From Triglochin maritima (Eukaryota; Streptophyta; Magnoliopsida; Alismatales; Juncaginaceae): DNA of 64,000 bases. The translations under genes were made by a program, and so were the position numbers. Location: positions 45,522,201 to 45,586,200 of the forward strand of contig OY821774.1 in assembly GCA_963682175.1 (NCBI GenBank), written 5' to 3'. Positions 57,491-64,000 of the stretch are shown piece after piece; position 1 is the stretch's first letter; each line of letters opens with the position of its first letter. The notes below the pieces were generated by a model, which saw only the letters and a list, made by a program, of their open reading frames with translations, had not been told where the DNA came from and ran no database searches.

Positions 57491-58987
57491 TGATCGTAAT
57501 TAACTAAAGTGCGGAATTAAAACTTAATTACGAAACTAATAACTAATCATGCAAGGATTAGATGAGAGTTAGAGAACTTGCAAACCACATTGTAGTCGAC
57601 GCCCGATGTAACGAGGTTCGGCACCCTCTCCGGGTCCTAGTCCTCACTCACAAGCCACGCTCGTCCCTCGAGCCTCGCTTGTGGTTTCCACTATCCGATC
57701 TCCGTTACCGGGCCGAGATCAACGCCTTTACAAACAACGAGCCTCGCGAACACCCTCGCCTCGCCCGTGTCTCCTCTCACAACCCGAGAGGGAGCTTCCC
57801 CGAAGCTATTACAACTCTTGTGATTTGGATGAAGGAATGAATCACACTTCTTGCTAATGACACTCTAACTTTGAGCACACTTGGATTATGATATGGATCT
57901 AGGAATACAAGTGGTGAAGTTTTGGCTTGAGTGTGTAGGATTTGAGCTTTGAAGGTTTGGGAAAGATAGCACAATGATACTTGATATTTGGAGAGTGTAG
58001 TGCTTGTTGTTGTGCTTCTAATGAGGTACTTATATAGGCTTCAAAGCTCTTAGAGCCGTTGGGGAGTGGGTGAGAAAGTTGACCCATGAAATGTGATGAT
58101 GTGACAAAAGTTCGGGCAGAATTTGCACGCTCCTCGGTCGACCGTTAATCGAACGGATTACCGAAGATGGTCATTTCGGTTTACCGAATCCTATTCGGTT
58201 AACCGCTCACTCAACTCCAGTAGCTCTCTAACTAGCAACCCTAATACAATTCGGTTTACCGTTCCAAACTGGACAGTAAGATTGGTAGGGTTCTGTTAAT
58301 GCTAGGTTCGGTTGACCGTCTATACTTCGGTGTACCGAAGTTAGCACGGGTTTTGCGCTGACAATGCGTGGGAAATTGTTTTACCAATAACGGTCAAGTT
58401 AAATAGTCGTTGGTCTCCTAAAGCAATATGATTTGGTTGACCGAATGAAGTTCGGTGTACCGAATATGGATAAGTCAATTTGGCTTTAGGTCAAGATTTA
58501 AATACGACCATTGGAGCAAAGTCCAAAACCTGTCCATGCTAATTCGGTCTACCGAAGGTGGTTCGGTATACCAAGGTGGTTATTCCAGGGAACACCTAAA
58601 GGATTCTACACGGTTGACCGCAAGGTGTTCGGTGGACCGAACTCTACATGATTCGGTTTACCGAGTGGGGTTCGGTTAACCGTGGGGATACGAGACAGAA
58701 TCCTAATGTGCTCAAGTTTACATTAATCCTAAGGACTCAAATTATACTAAATTACATATTGGTCCAAAGCTTGATTACATGTCTTGAGTCTTTATCTTCT
58801 TGTCCAAAGCTCCTTAGCTTGATTTTTCATCAACCTATTAAGAATATCGCAAGTAGACAAATATATATGCAATGCATGTATTCATGTTTGCTTACTTTGA
58901 TTGTCTATGTTGATTGATTAAATATAGATTAAGATTAGATTACTTAATCATCAAAACTAAATAAAGATTAAGGCTAAAAAGCCAACA
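57491..58987 (-). mobile_element. Solo LTR 3 of the TGTTGGC family (1497 bp), minus orientation, nested
   Basis: Minus-strand ends TGTTGGCTTTTTAGCC … TTAATTACGATCA, collinear with solo LTRs 1 and 2. The target duplication is CTAG (57487-57490 and 58988-58991), possibly CTAGT. The TATA box CCTATATAAG is on the minus strand near 58030. The GC-rich end region matches 5720-5970. Its palindromes have diverged (next entry). Confidence 0.88.
58135..58680. repeat. Drifted paired palindrome array, all pairs exactly 19 bp apart
   Basis: CGGT-N3/4-ACCG motifs start at 58135/58154, 58177/58196, 58309/58328, 58434/58453, 58545/58564, 58611/58630 and 58654/58673: seven pairs, each 19 bp. Centres vary (CGGTTTACC, CGGTTAACC, CGGTGTACC, CGGTCTACC, CGGTATACC, CGGTTGACC) but the CGGT and ACC half-sites stay. 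One unpaired copy is at 58252. Confidence 0.93.
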
Positions 58988-59359
58988 CTAGTATGATAGG
59001 TTCATTTCAGTATTTATGAGCATGCATATAGGTGAGCTTGGTATACGAGATTTCCTTATGAAAGCTTAGGCATTATTATTATGTTTGCATTTCAGGACCG
59101 CATAAGGTTCTGACAGGTGGTGACCGAGGACGATGCACTCTAGGATCAGATCTTTCTTTCTGTATTTTTTCCTAGGTAGTATGACTACTTGTATTCGTTA
59201 TTCTCGAACTCTGATGTAGTCATGCATTTTGACAACTACGATGTAATATGATGCATCTCTTGACTATTTATGAATAGTGTTCCTGCTCTTTTGGATCTTA
59301 ATCATTGTGATGATTGTGTTTTAAATTTTAAAATTTTCCATGTGTTTCGGGACGCTACA

Positions 59360-59671
59360 TATTAACTTCGTGTTGCCAAGTTCAAACGCTACGGCAACTT
59401 AGACATGAAGACTGCAACTGCCAACCTTCAATATATACACACACATACAATGATCATGCGTTTTTTTCCTATAAATATTTGGCCATCATACAATGCTCCC
59501 AGACTTGAGCTCCGTGGAGAGACAAACCAGCAGTTGCAATAGAAAGCATAGAGCCCTCAAAGTTGCAGGGGATAATATTTTCCCAGATCTTATTCCATTT
59601 AATGCCTTCAAAGTTCCCAGATCTTATATATGTATGAAAGTTGATGTGTGTTAGTCACCAACCATAAAAAA
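59360..59671. other. Unassigned sequence
   Basis: Between the large LTR and the next element. It contains CCTATAAATATTTGG near 59470 and GAGCTCCGTGGAGAGAC, which look promoter/leader-like, but no reading frame follows. Confidence 0.35.
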
Positions 59672-61055
59672 GGAAGATTTTTCAAAATAAATTTATTTTT
59701 TAATTTTGTTTCCAAAATAAACCTCTTTGGAAAGTATTTTCCATACTAGACTCGCTGCCACCACGTCGCGACACGTGACAGCGACGGGTTTTGTTTTTTA
59801 GTGTATACATAACTCGGCGTTTCAAACGCCGAGTTCTGTAATTTTTTTTTGGAGAACTCGGCGTTTGAAACGTCGAGTTCTGTATATTTTTTTTGGAGAA
59901 CTCAGCGTTTGAAACGCTGAGTACTGTAAAAATGTATTGAAGAATTCGGCGTTTCAAACGCCGAGTTCTGTAAAAAAAAGAATAACTCGGAGTGTCGGAT
60001 GCCGAGTCCTTCGTAACACAACTCGATGTTTAAGACACAGAGTTATACATAGTTCGAACACTTGGAAAAAAATTGCACCCCTTAGGAGGGTGCAGAGCGT
60101 GTTCGGATACCTAATCGAACTCGACATTGAATGTGCCGAGTTCTGTAAAAATATTCATTAACCAATACTAATTATATAAAAAATAAACTAACTTACAAAA
60201 AATGACCAATGGGTAGAGGTGGTTACACACAGAAGAAGTTAAGTTCACAACCATCTTCTTCTTCCCTTTGACATTTGGTGTGTTCTCCTTCTTCACCTTT
60301 GACATATGTTTTCGAATAAGGTTATGTAGTAGCACACATGCTTCGACTATGTGAACATATATTGGGAAAAATGAAGGTGATCTAAGAATGACTGACCTTC
60401 CCTTTAGTAAACAAAAATGGGGTGGGGGGGGGGGGGGGGGGGGGGGGTGTTGGAGAGAGGAGGTGGGATCGACTGGGGATGAGTTTGGGGAAGAGTTTGT
60501 TGGATGTTGTCGTGAGGGTCTGCAAGGGTTTCGTAGGGTGTAATGAATTCTTATTCTGGGGTGAGTGTGTAAGTTTTTTTTACAAATCTCGACTCTTTAA
60601 TTGTTGAGTTCGATTAGGCATCCGAACAGGCTCTGCACCCTCTTAAGGGGTGCGAATTTTTTTCCAAGTGTTGGAACTATATAGAACTCAGTGTCTTAAA
60701 CATCGAGTTGTGTTACGAAGAACTCGACATTCGACACTCCGAGTTATTTTTTTTACAGAACTTAGTGTTTCAAACGTCGAGTTCTTCAAAACAAATTTTT
60801 ACAGAACTCGGTGTTTCAAACGCCGAGTTCTCCAAAAAAATATAGAACTCAACGTTTCAAACGCCGAGTTATCCAAATTTTTTTTTTGCAGAACTCGACG
60901 TTTCAAACGTCGAGTTCTGTATACACTAAAAAACAAAATCCACCTCCGTCACGTGTCGCAACGTGGTGACAACGAGTCTAGTATGGAAAATACTTTATAA
61001 AGAGGTTTATTTTGGAAAACATTTTGAAAAATAATTTTATTTTGAAAAATCTTCC
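59672..61055. mobile_element. Long-inverted-repeat element made of AACTCGGCGTTT palindromes (1384 bp)
   Basis: The left end GGAAGATTTTTCAAAATAAA matches the right end reversed (GGAAGATTTTTCAAAATAAA), and the similarity runs inward for about 480 bp (59672-60160 against 60590-61055). Each arm holds five to seven copies of AACTCGGCGTTT-CAAACGCCGAGTT or variants, each a palindrome, joined by poly-A/T. The A-rich flanks (CATAAAAAA / TTAAAAAAA) may be a 9-bp duplication. The middle carries a transposase fragment and a 24-G run. Foldback or MULE-type is my best guess. Confidence 0.78.
60235..60410 (-). pseudogene. Captured C-terminal fragment of a PIF/Harbinger-type transposase
   Basis: On the minus strand the sequence reads KGRSVILRSPSFFPIYVH, then IVEACVLLHNLIRKHMSKVK, and KKENTPNVKGK. 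This matches the plant Harbinger/ALP1-type transposase C-terminus (…R.PSFYP.K…I…C.LLHN.IR). It is a different lineage from the two Harbinger elements in this window and lies in the unique middle of the inverted-repeat element. Confidence 0.65.
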
Positions 61056-61286
61056 TTAAAAAAATGCACAATCATACACAATGTCAGGCTTTTTAGCACT
61101 CATAAAACTAATATATGAAAGAGAGAGAAATAACAGCATTGTCACATCATGCGTTTTCCCTCCCACATCCACAACTCTAGTTTAACAGCCACTAGCAACA
61201 TAAGAAACTAGAAATATGAGTACAAGGGGTAAAGAAGTAACCACTATTAAACACACCTTTTTTTACATTCAATTACAATTGATTAT

Positions 61287-62829
61287 CTAACATACAGTTG
61301 AAGGAGGTATGCTGCTGGAATAATCTCCAGTTGACTCCTTGTTCAAAGCTCTTTCCAATCTCACCTCAAATGGAGTCGAGTGCCAATTAACTCGCTTATC
61401 CTGCATAAAATTAAACAATAAGAGTGTGAAATTTCAGTTAAAACACACTAGTAGTGGATACTTTGAGAGAAATATCATTCTTACCTCTCTATACTTGCTT
61501 GTTGTGTTTGGTATCCCTTTCATGCGCCCGCTCGAGCGAGTTTGATGGGAGTCCGCTTCTTGATTTTGGTCATTCCAGTAGCCTCCGACATTCCCGATAA
61601 TGGGCATCTCGTCCGGGCTCTTGGTGGGGGACTTTCGGGGGGACGGAGTGGCTGAATTTTTAATGTCTTCAACTGTCAATGCGCCCAAAATTGGGCGTTC
61701 ATCAAGACTAGTCGGCGATCTGGATCGCAAGGAGACACTTCCTGGGGAGCTTTTGACAGGGGTTGTTTTGGGGGTCAGCCATGAAGAAAGACTAGTGTCA
61801 ACTGAGACTTCTACTAAAACATTTTCTTTCTTTTGGCTCCACTTGGTCCCTCTTGATTGCGATAGAATCTCCACGGGACGAATGGCATTGTTGGACATAC
61901 GAGCAATCTCTTTTGCTGCCTTCTTCTGAATAGAGGTTGTATCAATGTCAAAAGGTTTTACCACTTTCTGATTAGGAGAGGTGCCACATTTTGCAGCAAC
62001 TGTACTGGTTACATCACTAACTTCCACTTTTTTGACCTGCCAATCATCGTGTTGGGTGGAAAAATAGGCATCATAGGATTCTTCATCGTGTCCACAATTT
62101 AAAAGTTCCTCTTCGTGTATCTCAGCTTCATCATCATCAACATCGAATGCCTCTCCTTCATCTTCAATTTCTTCATCATCACTGTCTGCACAATTTTGAT
62201 ATCTGTAGCCTAAAGTGTGAGTTTCTGGTCCATCGTTTGTGCTACAGTTATCGCCTCTTTTGTTCTGCAATTTCTGGTTGTCTGCATCTACAGAAGAGTT
62301 TAGAGTTTCACTGGCTGCAACTTCCGTATAAGTTCTGACATTCAAATCAAATGTGACTTTCTTCTTTGGACTGCTTAAATTTAGCTGCTGATCTCTGGTT
62401 CTGTACAAAACCAAAAAGGGGGCCTGGTTTGATAAAATTATCACAAACAGCAAATGCAGCACATAGAATTGTGAGCAATATTTACTGGGTTTTGAATTAA
62501 GCAAGCTATATTCCAAAAGAAAAACTTCGATGAATAAGAAATTTGTGCAGGGCATCATTTGTTACAACCACTAGTTGTTGGCGTTTTGATTTTACATTAG
62601 CAACAAGTTTAAAGAGTGATACAACTTTAGAACAAGCAGAAGAGAACAAGCCAATGTTAAAAGTATTTATTCTGGATCAAGCAATTCAAATTCCAAAAAG
62701 AAACTGAATCGAAATACTGTGAAGAACTCATACGTTTGAACAAAGTTCACAGTGCAATTTAATGGAAATTCGAACTTCAAAAAAACTCAGAATGACAATC
62801 ATCAGAGTAACATGATGGTACAGATACTG

Positions 62830-62868
<39 letters not shown>

Positions 62869-63686
62869 TTATTGATTAATCTCACAACAGTCTAGTAAAC
62901 AACAACAAAAACAATCCCTCGGAACTAATAACAAATATCAGCTTAGATAGTAGAAGATACTTCAAACTCACCTGTTTAGCTCCATATATTGAAAAATTAA
63001 TGCTTGTAAGGTCTAATTAATTATTCATTGCAGGCAACGGCCAATTCATTAATCGGAGATCGTTTCCCCAAGTAATAAATTATAATCCTCACTTCTCTGA
63101 CCAAACTAAACAAACAAAATTGGCTTCCTAATTGCCTAAAATGAAAAACAAAAATCAACCCAAATAGCTCTCCAGCTCACTCCCCACTTTCTTTCCAAAA
63201 TAAATACCAAAGCAGACTGACTTCTTAATTCATTAAATTGGAAAGGGAAAATATCAACATTTTGCTGTTGAAGTTAGAGCCTCCACTTGTCTCTCCAAAG
63301 ACCAAATAAAACACCAAAGTTGGCTTTCCAATCCTAATTAGATACAATGAGAGAGAAAAAGTGCCCAAAACAAAGACCAAAATCCAAACAAAATAAAGCA
63401 AAAAACGCACAAAAAAAAGAGAAAAGAAAACCGACTTGGTAACCGAATCGAAAGCAGCAACAGCTCCAGCGGGTCTCGGAACCTCCGTCTCCAGCTGCTC
63501 CAGCAACGAAGCCCCCCTCCCCTGCAAGACCCATGAAAGAATCTCTCTTAACCACCAAAATCAAACGATTACCCGACAGAAATCTCGACGAAAGACTCCC
63601 AACCCAGGTCTCACCTTCCCATTTCGTCCGGGTAGCGATTTCGCCTCTTTCTTCGGCTTCCCGAAGCAGGCGAGAAGATTCCCCAT
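61287..63686 (-). CDS. Conserved plant protein of unknown function with N-myristoylation-type start
   Basis: Four exons on the minus strand: 63686-63615, 63521-63436, 62400-61485, 61400-61287. All introns are GT-AG (93, 1035 and 84 bp), phases join, giving 395 aa. The start MGNLLACFGKP has Gly2 and a nearby Cys, as in myristoylated/palmitoylated membrane-tethered plant proteins. Then come SVTKTRDQQLNLSSPKKKVTF, the motif KKKVTFDLNVRTY, a long acidic stretch (SDDEEIEDEGEAFDVDDDEA), a Ser/Pro-rich part with two related boxes (DERPILGALTVEDI and DEMPIIGNVGGYW), and the C-terminal motif DKRVNWHSTPFEVRLERAL. I recognise the motif pattern as a conserved plant family but know no function. Mostly disordered, no membrane segment. 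Exon 1 and the start are inferred from phase and the MGNLL motif. Confidence 0.85.
62830..62867. repeat. (ACA)n microsatellite in intron 2 of the 61.3-63.7 kb gene
   Basis: About 12 consecutive ACA units in a 1035-bp intron. Confidence 0.95.
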
Positions 63687-64000
63687 CCGATCGCCTCACC
63701 AATCTCACTTCCTCTTTCCAAATCGAAGTCGATTAGGGTTTGGAGTGGAGAGGGGAAGGGTGTGTGAGTGGGAGTGGAGTTGTTCTTGTTTTTTTTTAAA
63801 GAATTTGACCGTTGGAAGAGGGCCCAAGAGCATAGCTGTTTTCGACGGCTCAGATCTTTTCTTGACCTTTTTTTGGTCTTTGGGAATTCCTTCTTGTTTT
63901 TGGAGGTAATTACGGAGATTTTGGATTCGATTAAGTGGGTGGAGAGGTTATGAGGTTTGAATTTCGAACTAAAATGGGAGGATTATCTACTCTCTCTTTT
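63687..64000 (-). promoter_or_regulatory. 5' UTR and promoter side of the minus-strand gene
   Basis: The sequence upstream of the ATG holds CT-rich stretches on the coding strand, typical of a plant leader. I see no clear TATA box before the window ends. Confidence 0.4.

Larger units (their letters stand above)
55618..59359. mobile_element. Large LTR (TGTGATATCC family), interrupted by a nested solo LTR
   Basis: It starts TGTGATATCCTAACCC and ends CGGGACGCTACA. It holds a paired-palindrome array (56150-56711) and, nested, solo LTR 3. Without the nested insert it is about 2.24 kb. No coding region and no matching second LTR in the window. I find no target duplication, so the outer limits are less sure than those of the nested element. 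Confidence 0.6.

Overview
This is nuclear DNA from a flowering plant. The evidence is short GT-AG introns, telo-box (AAACCCTAACCCT) 5' leaders, plant BARD1 and glycine-rich RNP gene structures, and dense plant-type transposons (MULE, PIF/Harbinger, hAT, Copia, RTE LINE, LTR retrotransposons). The species cannot be fixed from sequence alone. Four host genes are supported: a BARD1 homologue (13 exons, 8617-13061, +); two near-identical tandem copies of a two-RRM, Gly/Tyr-rich hnRNP-like gene (15949-17865 and 26641-28604, +); and a plant protein of unknown function with an N-myristoylation-type start (61287-63686, -). All four reconstruct as complete reading frames with consistent exon phases.

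Layout. 1-~4.6 kb: a decayed MULE with a transposase-OTU pseudogene and a second gene on the minus strand. 4.64-8.01 kb: two solo LTRs of one family in opposite orientation, each with its own 5-bp target duplication. 8.6-13.1 kb: BARD1. 13.46-15.79 kb: an internally deleted Copia element ending just upstream of RNP copy A. 15.8-~19.95 kb: RNP copy A. 20.6-25.04 kb: Harbinger element 1 with two nested hAT-type elements. 25.58-26.45 kb: a Tourist-like MITE, then a 546-bp non-autonomous MULE abutting the promoter of RNP copy B. 26.5-~30.8 kb: RNP copy B. 31.0-31.6 kb: a CGGTCCGG-rich element.

31.6-51.2 kb is a diverged tandem satellite of about 165-180 bp whose monomer types recur in order (higher-order-like). 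It is broken by a 2.8-kb solo LTR, an hAT element, an RTE LINE, a short coding-like insert and Harbinger element 2. 51.3-54.1 kb is a 2.8-kb MULE full of a ~24-bp minisatellite, and 54.33-54.88 kb a second copy of the 545-bp MULE. 55.6-59.36 kb is a large LTR with a third solo LTR of the 4.6-8.0 kb family nested inside. 59.67-61.06 kb is a long-inverted-repeat element carrying a transposase fragment. The rest is the minus-strand host gene.

Most notable signal: the palindrome TCGGTCGACCGA occurs in arrays in three different LTR families (4.98-5.5, 7.2-7.67, 13.5-13.73, 15.05-15.39, 56.15-56.71 and, as a drifted form, 58.13-58.68 kb). The copies come in pairs whose start-to-start distance is almost always 19-23 bp, about two helical turns. 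In the drifted array all seven pairs are exactly 19 bp apart, and the CGGT/ACCG half-sites are kept while the central bases vary. That fits paired dimeric binding sites or a sequence-templated spreading process, and nothing in standard LTR anatomy explains it. Several hAT-type elements and the 59.7-61.1 kb element are likewise built from other self-complementary words.
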